Shown: positions 36,127 through 46,460, numbered from the stretch's first letter. The stretch: DNA of 64,000 bases from Cercis canadensis (GCA_003255065.1 QAOA01007490.1:1-64000); one strand, 5' to 3'. Made by a program: numbers and translations. The notes: generated by a model not told the origin, from the sequence alone.

Positions 36127-37064
36127 GTGTCAGAAAGTACACACTTAAGTAAATTTGTGAACGGTACACGACTAGACTAAAATTAAGATTACTGAGTATC
36201 GATACGTTGTCGTTTGCAAGTAATAAAATGAGATCAATTTATCATTCCCACGAGGACTAATGTACCAACTACCGAAATAGGGTTAACCTTAACTTTATCT
36301 AATCAATCGATAAGAAGATATTTCAATGAAACAACTAAAAATAGAATGAAAACAATGTAAACCAGAAAAATAGCAAATTAAACCAGAAAAATTATAGATT
36401 CAGCAAGAGAGAAACACCTAGGGTTCCGACTTCACCATAATTACTCCCAGCTTTCATTCCATATTCCATTAACTCCAATTTATCTTCCTATTTGCTAATC
36501 CAGATTCCCTAATTTATTCACTAGCCTCTCCCAAGGTCTAGTGTAAATATCCCTTCACTACTAACCCTGTATATCCCTATACGAGTTACAATAATTATGA
36601 ATTCATTTAGTTTTGTGGATCTTTTTAACTGATTACATGAGCCATAGAGGTATATTCCTATCCTCCATGTAACTCATGGCATTTACCCCAAGGAACTTGA
36701 CACACAACTCTCCTTCCGGTCTCATTGTGATTAACAATTCATCTAATTATTGGCCAGACAATCAGAAGCATTAAGAGAAGAGATAAACGCTCAAATTTAA
36801 GAGATAAATAATGGAATTAACTTCATATGAAACTACAGCTGGTCCTAATTAGGCTACATCGTACCCTAGATAAGAGAATTAGTTCATACTAGATGAAGAG
36901 AACAAGAAAGAATAAAATTGAGACATGATTCAAAGGTAAAAGAGGAAAAACTCTGGTTTGAAGGTCAAATCAGCCTTGCATCTCCTCCCTTCAATCCTTG
37001 CCTTGCCTCCTTTGTGCCTCCAAAAGTGTCTAAGAACGAACCCCTTTCTAATTCCCTAGTTTCC

Positions 37065-37072
37065 TATTTATA
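37065..37072 (-). promoter_or_regulatory. TATA box in the 5' LTR of element E
   Basis: TATAAATA on the minus strand, in the same context as at 30661-30668. It is the likely core promoter of the element, with transcription starting about 30 bp downstream on the minus strand. Confidence 0.6.
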
Positions 37073-37134
37073 CCCCTCACTCTAAAGCCCTAAAACCCAT
37101 GAGAAAATAAGCCACGTCTGCAGAATTAAATTCG

Positions 37135-37393
37135 GGCGCCGCACCTCTGAAGTTTGGGCGCCGCACCTCTGAGCTGCTGGAAGAAATCTGGTTCTTTTCA
37201 TTTTTCGGGCGCCGCACCTCTATATTTTGAGGGGTGCGGCGCTGAGCTGCTGTCCCAACATGTGTATTTTTTCGCATACGGGGGGTGCGGCGCTACTGTT
37301 CAAGGGGTGCACCTCTGAGCTGCTGGAAGAAATCTGGTTCTTGTCATTTTTTCGGGCGCCGCACCTCTGTATTTTGAGGGGTGCGGCGCTGAG
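37135..37393. repeat. GC-rich hairpin repeats in the 5' LTR of element E
   Basis: Four GCGCCGCACCTCT and three GGGTGCGGCGC motifs lie 60-330 bp upstream of the TATA box in U3. Two facing pairs can form hairpins. Confidence 0.85.
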
Positions 37394-37602
37394 CTGCTGC
37401 CAGATTCTCCCTTCTGATGCTTCTGAGCACCCAAGCTCTGGTTTATGTCCTCAAACTCCTCAAAAGTCCTTGTTTCTTTGCTCAAGTCCATAGGATCTGC
37501 AATTTAACATAAAAATCTCATTAAATAGCCATTTGATCTACAAGAACTACTCAATTATTTAAGCTAGGACACCTAAAAAGTGAGTGTAAAATTCACTCAA
37601 CA

Positions 37603-37607
37603 ATTAC
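37603..37607. repeat. Right target-site duplication of element E (ATTAC)
   Basis: It matches 29769-29773. Confidence 0.9.
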
Positions 37608-37878
37608 ATTTGGTGCACATTGTACTCATTTATTGACAGTGCACACATGTTTCTTTCATTTGATTTATTGGGATTTTTTATTAGCTCTAATGCAATTATT
37701 TGCATTCTGGTTTTCTACTGTTATTTCTATTATTATGGTGCTGCTGTTTTTGGACTCTTTGCATTCTAGATAGGATAAAAACACAACATATGAATGAATC
37801 TGGCAACTTTCTCACGAAATTTTTGACAGAAAACTTCCGTCAGCAATCATTTCAAAAAAAATTTATTCAATACATTTC

Positions 37879-38640
37879 TCACAGATATATCTCCATGATA
37901 AATTCCACTAGAAGGTTATGAGATTGGACCAAGCTTTTTCCTTTTTCTTGTGACAGAAAGCCATTTTCTCAGGGAATTGTTCTGTGAGAAATTATTACCA
38001 CATTTGTTGTTTTCAATGAGAAAGTTTCTCATGGTCTCACTTTTTCGTGAGAAATCTAGTTTCTCACTTTTCTTGAGTTTTGACGTCTTCTCACATATTT
38101 TTTCCATAAGAAAGGTCATGTTTTCTTGTTACTGTTAACAATGTATAGTTTAGAAACACTACAAGAAAAATGTTTATTAGTCATGGAATTTTCTCATAGA
38201 CTAAAATTCCGTGAGAAAATCTCGACATTTATCACAGACATATCTCCATGATAAATTCCACTAGAAGGTTATGAGATTGGACCAAGCTTTTTCCTTTTTC
38301 TTGTGACAGAAAGCCATTTTCTCACGAAACTGTTCCGTGAGAAATTATTACCACACTTGTTGTTTTCAGTGAGAAAGTTTCTCGTGGTCTCACTTTTCCG
38401 TGAAAAATCTAGTTTCTCATGACAGTTTTTCTACTGCCACTTTTTCCGTGAGAAATTCCATGAGAAATATGTTTCTCATGGAGTTTTGACGTCTTCTCAC
38501 AAATTTTTTCCATAAGAAAGGTCATGTTTTCTTGTTAAATTACAATTTATAGTTTAGAAACGCTACAAGAAAAATGTTTATTAGTCATGGAATTTTCTCA
38601 CTGACTAAAATTCCGTGAGAAAATCTTGACATTTATCACG
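37879..38640. repeat. Tandem duplication across the D1/D2 junction
   Basis: The segment 37879-38236 (right end of D1, a 23-bp spacer, left end of D2) is repeated at about 38237-38640. Markers such as CTCCATGATAAATTCC (37891 and 38244) and CTACAAGAAAAATG (38159 and 38563) are 353 and 404 bp apart. The second copy is about 50 bp longer because of extra subterminal repeat sequence. Confidence 0.85.
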
Positions 38641-38890
38641 AATTTTCTCATGGAAGGTGACTATTGAGATTTTCTAATGGTATTTTTCACTGAAACGACT
38701 GCCCGTGAGAAAAATCCTTAAGAAAGTCTATGAGAAATCATGTCCAAATTGTGGCTATTAATGTGTTCGCTATTCTCAAGGAAATGGCCTATGAGAAATA
38801 TTGAATTTTCTCGCAGACTTTCTTACATACAACTAAATCTGTGAGAAAGTTTGTGATAAACTTCAACACACCATTTCACTTAAAATTTAA

Positions 38891-39039
38891 ATTTTTTAGG
38901 GTTTAGCAGTTATATTTAGGGGTTAAGGTTTGGATTTTAGGTTTAGGGGTTTGCAATTTTAGGGTGTAAGGCTTAGGGATTTAGGGTTTAGTGGTTTAGG
39001 TTTAGAGTTTAGGTGTTTGGGGGTTTAGGGTTTAGGTTT
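38891..39039 (+). repeat. Degenerate TTTAGGG-rich tract
   Basis: About 150 bp contains many TTTAGGG, TTAGGGTTTA and GTTTAGG variants, the plant telomere unit. Units are irregular and interspersed with other bases, so it is telomere-like low-complexity sequence just before the TNPA-like gene of D2, not a telomere. Confidence 0.7.
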
Positions 39040-39106
39040 GACTTTAAGGATTACTACTTTTATTGTACTAACATTTTCATTGATTTTATTTAAATTGTAT
39101 GACAGA

Positions 39107-40832
39107 TGTCAGACCACCCGAGACAGTCATCTCCCACAGTTGGCGCGCACTCTGTCACCCACTACAACGGAGGAGGGGTGCTCAGGAGCCACAACCCCAG
39201 GCTCCGTATCGTTAGCGGCTGCAGGGTCGTCTCATGCAAGTCCATCCATTTCGGACTCTCCACGACCACAACTGGGCTCCTAACTGGCTGATGGTCTACT
39301 TGTTATTGTGCCACACAGGAGGAAGGAGTAAGTTAACTCTAATACTTAATTTTTGAATTTTTTTTATTACTTTACTATTAATTATTTCTATTACTTGACA
39401 ATTGATTATGTTTTTTCCAGCTTTTACCCTTCGAAGGAACTCGTGANGTATCGTTAGCGGCTGCAGGGTCGTCTCATGCAAGTCCATCCATTTCAGACTC
39501 TCCACGACCACAACCGGGCTCCTAACTGGCTGATGGTCTACTTGTTATTGTGCCACACAGGAGGAAGGAGTAAGTTAACTCTAATACTTAATTTTTGAAT
39601 TTTTTTATTACTTTACTATTAATTATTTCTATTACTTGACAATTGATTATGTTTTTTCCAGCTTTTACCCTTCGAAGGAGCCCGTGAACGTACTTTCGAC
39701 TGTCTACAAGTCGAAGGACCAGAAACCTTGGCCAGACTTTACCTCATTTTCTAATGAGGTGAAGGAACTCTGGTAGATAGAGTTTAAGGTAAGAATGAAT
39801 TCATTGATTTAACTTTATTTACTAACAAAATTGGTATACATGTTTACTAACATTGATATTCTATTTTCTATTGCAGAGGAAATGTGTCTAGGAGCCCCAG
39901 CATGAGAGCCAAATTCGTAAGGTCTGGGTCTCGAAGTGCTCAGACAACATTCACGTCTTTTTTTGAGACATTAGGATCAGAAAGAGCATGGGCAATTGGT
40001 TGTCTAATGCAATACTTGATGCCCTCAAAGCGATATGGGTCTCTTAAGAGTATAGGTCCATCTCTGAGAGAAACAAGAACCATTCCTTAGATCAGGGGCA
40101 TGCATTCCACAGGGGTGGCTCTATCACCGTCTTCGAGCACAAATGGAGGTTGGTAAGTTTTTTATTTAATAACGTTGTTGTTTTTAGATATGTCAATTTA
40201 TGTTTACTAATAAATTATATTTTTTGTAGACAAAGGAGTTGAACAGAGAGTCCAATGCTCCAGAGGTTTTCCGTCACCTTTAGCACAACCCTACTAAGGG
40301 TTTGGGCACATCAACAAGTGGAGTCTACCTATGTAAGTATTAAATTTTTCCTTAGGTATTTATGTGAGTTACATGTATTAATTCTATCACTAACCTAATT
40401 ATTTTATCTATACAAACCGAGTTTGAGAAGCATCAGTATGAGAGTCAGGCTAGCTCCTTTTCTTCTTCTGTCGATGACACCGGGCTATGGCTCAATGTCA
40501 TCGGCGAGAAGAATAAGAAAGGTTGGGTTTACGGCATGGGCTTTGAGGCTGGTGTTTTGGACTCCGCCCACTCACAACCTACTTAGCCCTTCCACCGGCC
40601 GGATCCTCAGATGTCTAAGGTGCTATCCCAGATGGCCAATTTGCAATAGGAGATGGCTTGCCTTCCCCAAGTGGCCCAGGCACTGGATGCAAATGGCATA
40701 TCACCCGAGGTGCCCGTCTCTATGCTGGGACAATTATTGTAGTAGCACCAGCGTCCAGGATCCGGTTTGGCCCCACAGCCCGCAGTTAAGGATGAAGTAG
40801 TTGATGAGTTCAGGATAGACGAGGAAGACTAG
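39107..40832 (+). pseudogene. TNPA-like gene of D2 (plant transposase, Ptta/En/Spm family)
   Basis: The ATG follows an AG acceptor (ATGACAG|ATGTCAGACC). Likely exons are 39107-39320, 39661-39789, 39875-40153, 40231-40330 and 40417-40832; most internal edges have GTAAG donors or AG acceptors. The translation includes DQKPWPDFTSFSNEVKELW, then HESQIRKVWVSKCSDNIHV, RGGSITVFEHKWRL, TKELNRESNAPEVFRHL and NKKGWVYGMGFEAG, all in the family's usual order. It ends in a glutamine-containing coiled-coil-like tail and an acidic terminus (DEFRIDEED). TNPA-type proteins bind subterminal repeats. Several stops make it a pseudogene, for example TAG after KELW near 39773. One exon boundary area is duplicated around an N (39206-39688). 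Confidence 0.75.
39206..39688. repeat. 240-bp direct duplication around a single N
   Basis: 39206-39446 is repeated at 39448-39687 with only a handful of differences. The two copies are separated by one N at 39447. This is probably an unmerged contig overlap, not biology. Confidence 0.85.
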
Positions 40833-41572
40833 TGCTCAATTGAGGACTTCTATTGTATTTTTAAAAAAAATTATATAACATTTTTTAATGTTATAAAATT
40901 TAATTATATTTCATCTAATTTTGTTTATTAATTTGATTAAATGTTTAGAAAAAATAACTAGTTATTTGAGAAAAAAAATCCACAAAAAAAAATTATTTAT
41001 AAAGAAGTTTCTCACGAAACATATTTGTGAAAGAAACAACGATTTTCACGTGAGAGTTTCTCATGCGTAACAAATGTTTATCCGTGAGAAAGTTCTCATG
41101 CAGCAATTTGTCCGTGAGAAAAGGCATTTGTCACGCCTGTTTTTCTCGCGCCTTGAAGTTTGTGAGAAAGTCTGTGAGAATACCTTTTCTCATGGAATTT
41201 TCCACCTTTTCTCACAGAATTTTCCACCATTTCTCACAGAATTCCTCACAGACATGTTCATGAGAAACTTAAAATAAAATAAAATAAAAATCAATAACTT
41301 CTCACGGGACGAAAGTCCTTGGGAAAGTTTTCTCACCGATGTTATCCGTGAGAAAACCCACGACTTTGTCGTGAGACTTCGCTGATATTTCTCACAGATT
41401 TTTTCTACCTTCTCACAAACGACATTTCGCATGAGAAAATGAGTTTGTCACACCACTTTTTTCCCACGGAGCTATATCCATGAGAAAGTCCATGAGAAGT
41501 CCCTTTCTCATAGATTTTTCACTCATTTCTCACGGAATTTGTCCATGAGAAAATATGATTTTTCTTGTAGTG

Positions 41573-41827
41573 AAAGTACTTAGGAGTACTAGTTAAGGAG
41601 ATGTTGTATGAGTCTCAAAGGTATGACCAAAGACAAGAATATTCAGAATTATAGAAAATTATTTCAATCATCTCTTGTTCTCCCTCTAATGTTTTTCATC
41701 TAGCTTGCTTATTTGTTCCTAGGCCTACCATACTTTCGTGTGGTGTAGTATTCCTAGATTTTCTAATAAAGGATTCTTGTGTTGTTCTACTTTTATATTA
41801 TATCTTGCTGGTTATATATTACTATCA
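41573..41827 (+). repeat. Right LTR of Copia element C, second part
   Basis: It continues the LTR interrupted at 27260. A plausible end ...ACTATCA lies at 41827. It contains a U5-like T-rich part. Support is the reconstruction across the CACTA insertion and the CA end. Confidence 0.5.
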
Positions 41828-42118
41828 GAAATTGGTGATATATAGAAGAGTTACCATAAAGATTATTGATGCAAAGATTTTCAAAATAACTTATGGCTAT
41901 GACTATTTCCACAGCCAATTTTACTAATACCACAACCTATTTAGTATGCAAATGTTATATACACTAAAATGCCCTCATTTAATCCCATTAAAAAAAAATG
42001 CCCTCATTTAATAAGAAAATATGTTAAATTTAAGAAACAATAGGAATAACCTAAGAGTCTCTAAAACATTGTTATGAATAAGCAACTTCTGAAAACGTGC
42101 ATAAAACTAGCGCAGATA
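41828..42118. other. Unassigned sequence between Copia LTR and element F
   Basis: AT-rich with a short direct repeat of AATGCCCTCATTTAAT (near 41970 and 41998). I see no gene. Confidence 0.5.
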
Positions 42119-42135
42119 CACTACAAGAAAAAAAT
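42119..42135 (+). repeat. Left terminal inverted repeat of element F
   Basis: CACTACAAGAAAAAAAT is the canonical plant CACTA terminus. The 3 bp before it are ATA; the partner duplication is outside the window. Confidence 0.8.
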
Positions 42136-42450
42136 AATTTTCCAACGGAATAAAATACCATAGGAATTTTCTAGAATTTCCAATGGAAATTCCAACGGAA
42201 AATTTTTTGTTGAAATTCCAACGGTAATTCCAACAGAATTACATTACCGTTGGAATATTCTGCCAGAATTACAGTTGGAATTGTGTAAAATACTGTTTAA
42301 AAAATTTCCAACGGAATATTTCAACGGTATATACCGTTAGAATTGTTTTTGTAATTTTTTTTTCCATTTTTAAGAATTTTTTTGTTTATTCCAACGGAAA
42401 TTCCAACAGTAATTGCCATAATAATACCATTGGAATTTTTTAGGTTACTT
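42136..42450. repeat. Left subterminal repeats of element F (TTCCAACGG)
   Basis: ATTCCAACGG(A/T) and its complement CCGTTGGAAT occur about ten times, with one-base variants. The motif differs entirely from the GTGAGAAA motif of D1/D2, so F belongs to a different subfamily although its genes are related. Confidence 0.85.
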
Positions 42451-42454
42451 ATCT

Positions 42455-42790
42455 CTTCTTCGACTCCTCACTTCAGAAATCCCTAAACTTCTCCTCTCAC
42501 TCTGACTCTCCCTCCCATTCTCAAATCACTTTCTCTCCTTAGCACTCTCCTCCACCGCCCGTATCACTCTCCCTCAGTCTCAGTCTCTGTCTCTCCCTCA
42601 ATCTAAGAAATCATTTTCCCTTTCTCTCGATCTCTGTCTTGCCCAGCTCGGTCCCTATCACTCTCCCTCGATCAGTCACTCAACCTCAGACTTCAATCAC
42701 TCTCAGTCTATTAGTTTGGTTCAACTCCTTTCAGCCTCAGCCTCAAGTTTCAATTTCTGACCTTTATGCGATTTCCAATTATTGTTTGGT
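42455..42790 (+). other. C/T-rich leader of element F
   Basis: Runs of CTCTC and TCTCCCTC with ACTCTCAGTC repeats are typical of plant 5' leaders and probably contain the transcription start and first exon of the transposase transcript. No TATA box is convincing. Confidence 0.4.
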
Positions 42791-45293
42791 ATACTAACAA
42801 TTGTCCACTTATTAGAATTCTTGAAGCTCTAGCTGATTTTATAATTGTCATTGAACTTGTAGTTGCTTTTATTAAAGAAACAACCTGTTGGTCAGAAATT
42901 CTTAGTAATGAATTTTGGAATCCAAGATAACATAGACTAGAGCTTGTTCGGAAGCCATAAATTAACTTTTCTGAGCTAATGTTCTATGGATGTCATAGGA
43001 TTATCATCACTTTAAGAATAAGGGTTGCTGGGAGAAGAAGGAGGGGGGGAGAGATCTTGGATTCCGAAGCTAACTGTTATCAAATATCGATGTCTTGTCT
43101 TACCCATAGAAGAATTGATTTTTCAATTATTGAAAAATATTCAAATCTATTTTCCAAAAACTTTGAGAGGCTCAATTCTATCTGAAGTCCTTCAATTTTA
43201 AAATTACATAGATTCAGTTAGACAACTTTGAGTTGCTATGATCAGTTCCCTAGATTTCTTCTACTTAAAATATTGTCCTGAAATTATGCTTGAATTAGTC
43301 ATTCCACCTTGCCAGGTATATTTATTCCTTGAGATAATGAAGATGGAGCTTTTCCTTATTCTTATCATGATGTTTTTGCTAACATTGTTGTAAAACTATT
43401 TAACGCAATTTTATCCAATATATATATATATTGCAATTTATCTTTTCATAAAGTTGCTCTAAATGCATAGTATTGATTACTAATTGTTTTGTAAAAGTCA
43501 TTGACTTATCTTGGTTATATACTTATATGAAAAACTTTCCTGGCTAGTTTAATTTTAAGATTTTCAGGCTGAATTTCAAGATTTGTAAGAATATTATTTT
43601 GGGGTTCGGGATGACTTTTGGTTTAGTGGATGTAAAATGATAGTTAAAGAATACCACTTTTTCTTGTATACAATGTGAACTTGGTGTACTCATTAGTCTT
43701 GACATCAGTGCCTTTAAAATTGATTGGCATAAGATTAAGATTAGATATCCTCAAAAAGGATACTCTTTGAATTTTCAGTTTTGCAAATCATTCAAGATTT
43801 GGTTATGTTGATTGTTTATATCATTAGAGGATGTAAAGTGTGAGCAACTAATGACATTATGTAGTTATTGTTTCCAATAATTTTTTTATATCATTTTTCT
43901 CTTCTTGGCTATCTTCTATTCGAGTTATTATACTTCTACTTTAGTTATATTTCACATGTCTTCAATTGAAATTGCCTTGATGTTTGATTTAATTGTAGCA
44001 TTCTCAATGGACAGCCTAAACATATGGGTCTGAAGGAATTGCCGCAGGTGACTACTTATTTGCCTTCAGAGTATGCTTAATTTTTTGTTTCATCTACTAT
44101 TTAATTGTTGATTTGAATCATGACTTCTTCTCATTGCCTTCCCGCTTAGCTTAAAATTGATGTTGTGGTCAACGGATTGTTAGCATTCTTTTATAACTTC
44201 ATGTGTATGAGTTTGTGACATACATAGATATGTTCTTATATGGACTGAATGTGTGGTAGATTTTATTTATTTTTGTATCTGTTAATTTGTTGGAGGTAAA
44301 ACTTAGACACCTATTACTGATGTTTACATTGCTCACAGTTTAGTTTCTTTCTTTGTGTGATCATAATGTTTATTGATTTTATGGTACATATAATCATCTA
44401 CATTTGGTTTTAAGGTTTGTTTGTGTTTGTTTTGCTGAAAATATTTATAATGTAGTTTGTCCCATTTCCTAGGGGAGTATGCAATTTAGGCAACTGATCC
44501 AAAAGATGTTAGATAATGGGTGTTTAAGTACCTCCCAAGCCCTTCTCAATAATTACTTTGTTGATATGTGGTGTTGGGTAGATGTAGAGGACCATAATGG
44601 CATAGCAAAAGAAAGGATATATTTGCTAAGAGACTGAACAATAATTTGGGGTGTGAAACGTTCTAACTTTTGCAATAAGAAGAAGATGGTTGTTGTTGAT
44701 GAGTATTTAGCTTATATGGTGATTACAGAAGGTCTCTTAATTTTTCCCTTGATAACTAATAAATCTTCACTTAATCCTAGCCATTCAAAATAATTAAGTC
44801 CATCTCCCATATGTACAGATGAATAGATCTACATTACAGTCAATCTGGTGGCATGTTGTTATAGATCTTTTTACAAGGTTTGTCCAAGGATAAATACCCT
44901 GTGATGATTGCCAAAGCAAGCAGGCATTTTCCTTCCAAGGATCAGATGCAATTCAAGAGTAATTTTCTGCTTAAAATTCTTTAACTAAAACTTTTTGATT
45001 AAAATCAAATTGAAAACTTTACAATTTCGGTTTCAATTTTAAAAGTTTGATTCTAGTTTAGTCAATTTTAAGATGCCTTTTGATGTGTTTTGTCTTCTTA
45101 GTTAGTGGGCCATCAGAAGAATATGCCCTTAAGCTTCCAACTTAAGTTTGAGTGTCATTTTCATTGACTTTTTGTATTTTTGTCTTTTAGCGGGTTATCA
45201 CCTGTGGAGTATTCCATTATGAGATTTGGATGAATATTACATTTACTTATGCTTCATCTACTACTGGATGGTGAAATTTGGTTGTTGGGATTA

Positions 45294-45369
45294 AAATTTT
45301 ATTTAGTATATTTTTTTTTTATGTTGTCATNAACTTTATTTAGTATATTTTTTTTTTTTATGTTGTCAT
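45294..45369. repeat. Short direct duplication around a single N
   Basis: TTTATTTAGTATATTTTTTT ... ATGTTGTCAT occurs immediately before and after the N at 45331. It looks like an unmerged contig overlap. Confidence 0.75.
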
Positions 45370-46460
45370 GGGGTAGCTATAGCTAGTTACTGTCTGTTAT
45401 GCTCTAAAATAATGAAGCATCATGAACCTTCCTCCCCTCTCAATCTCAGTCTGTCTATGCCTTCTTTTGATCCTAATTTTACATCTCTAATTACACCATA
45501 TTTCTAACTTGGAAAGAACTAGATCATTCATCACACCAGCATGAAACTAGAAGCTGTACCATGAGTTCAAAGACACGCCTAGACACATCCAACCTGCAGC
45601 AGAAAATTTCCCAAATCGCTTCTCCCCTATTACAGGGCCCTCTTTAGACAACAAGTCTTACCATGAGTTAGTATTCATGCATGGAACTACTATTATTTTG
45701 GCCATTTCATCACCCAAATTTTTTTAGTTCCTCCATGAGCTCACTTTCGTGACCCCTTTTTTGTAGTGGCGTGTGCTACATAGTTGAGTACCCCATTAGT
45801 TAACCAGAATATACAACATTTAGACACAAAGAAGGAGGCTCCATAGCTATCATCAATCATAGCTATTCACCAGCTTTACATTTCATAATTTTTTCAACTG
45901 CTTTCATAATCTGAAAATGCTACACTGGTGAATACGTCCAACATATGTACTTTCACAGACAAAGCAATTATATAGTTGCATGCCTCTGTGTAAACAAAAA
46001 ACTAGTTCTTTTCAATTGACAGGTAAATGTACCCCTTTAGTGGTGAAATTAAGCAGTACCTTGTAATCGTCTTCTCCAACAGATGAACCACAAATTCTGC
46101 ACAAATAGATAACATTGTTTTTACCTAGCTAGTTGTAATCATGAATACATAAGTAGAGAACTTCAATTAATTTTCAAAAAACTTATATTTGGCTTCCAAT
46201 TCATCTTGTATTTCAGATTCTGAAATGAATCCATTGGGCACCATAACAGCCCTCCACTTTAGAGAAACAAACTAAGTTAAATCGGTTGCTTGTTATGGGT
46301 TTCAATTGGAAGCTTCATTTTGTCGGAAGTGGTTAGCCTGTGTGTAAATTAATTGTATGCATTTGATTTCCTCACTACTAAAATACCGAGCTTATTGCAT
46401 GATTTACTTGAGAGGTAGAGGTAAATGTTGTACTTGCTCATGTAGATATTGACTTTATGT

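Larger units (their letters stand above)
29774..37602 (-). mobile_element. Element E: young non-autonomous Athila-type LTR retrotransposon inserted in D1
   Basis: It is flanked by ATTAC on both sides. Reading on the minus strand, the order is LTR, an Athila gag N-terminal part, an integrase C-terminal part, a GC hairpin array, an env-position ORF of the plant 'Transposase_32' type, an AAGTTTGGGGGTAG box, a polypurine tract and the second LTR. No protease, reverse transcriptase or RNase H is recognisable, so it would need enzymes from another element. It is broken, with a few interruptions. The LTRs differ at about 17 positions in 1400 bp by eye (about 1.2%), giving an age below about 1 million years under usual plant rates and making it the youngest datable insertion here. 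Confidence 0.9.
36202..37602 (-). repeat. 5' LTR of element E
   Basis: It matches 29801-31198 at about 99%. The outer end (TGTTGAGTG on the minus strand) is at 37602, next to ATTAC. The inner boundary, near 36202, is taken from where the match stops. Confidence 0.88.
27260..38133 (+). mobile_element. Element D1: non-autonomous CACTA (En/Spm) transposon, split by element E
   Basis: The left end CTACAAGAAAACATG and the right-end string CATGTTTTCTTGTTAC (near 38114-38132) are degenerate CACTA termini. Both ends are dense in the subterminal motif GTGAGAAA / TTTCTCAC, as in other CACTA elements where TNPA-type proteins bind. A leader exon, an intron and a decayed TNPA-like gene follow. Around 28250-28500 it matches the region just upstream of TNPD in element F (53795-54060), but no TNPD is present, so D1 is an internal-deletion derivative. 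Without element E it would be about 3.0 kb. The exact outer bases are uncertain. Confidence 0.75.
38157..41572 (+). mobile_element. Element D2: non-autonomous CACTA transposon carrying only a TNPA-like gene
   Basis: The left end CACTACAAGAAAAATG (38157, and again as CGCTACAAGAAAAATG at 38561) and right end ATTTTTCTTGTAGTG (ending 41572) form a clean CACTA inverted terminal repeat. Both ends carry many GTGAGAAA / TTTCTCAC(GG) motifs (38200-38850 and 41010-41560). The interior holds a TNPA-like gene but no TNPD. D1 and D2 lie in the same orientation, end to end, inside the Copia LTR. Confidence 0.85.

Noticed and set aside
38891-39039. A real interstitial telomere
   Set aside because: Units are too irregular and the tract is embedded in a CACTA element at its leader position.
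45757-45768. TTTTTTGTAGTG as the right end of the CACTA element starting at 42119
   Set aside because: No TTCCAACGG subterminal motifs lie before it and the 3-bp flanks do not match (ATA against GCG).
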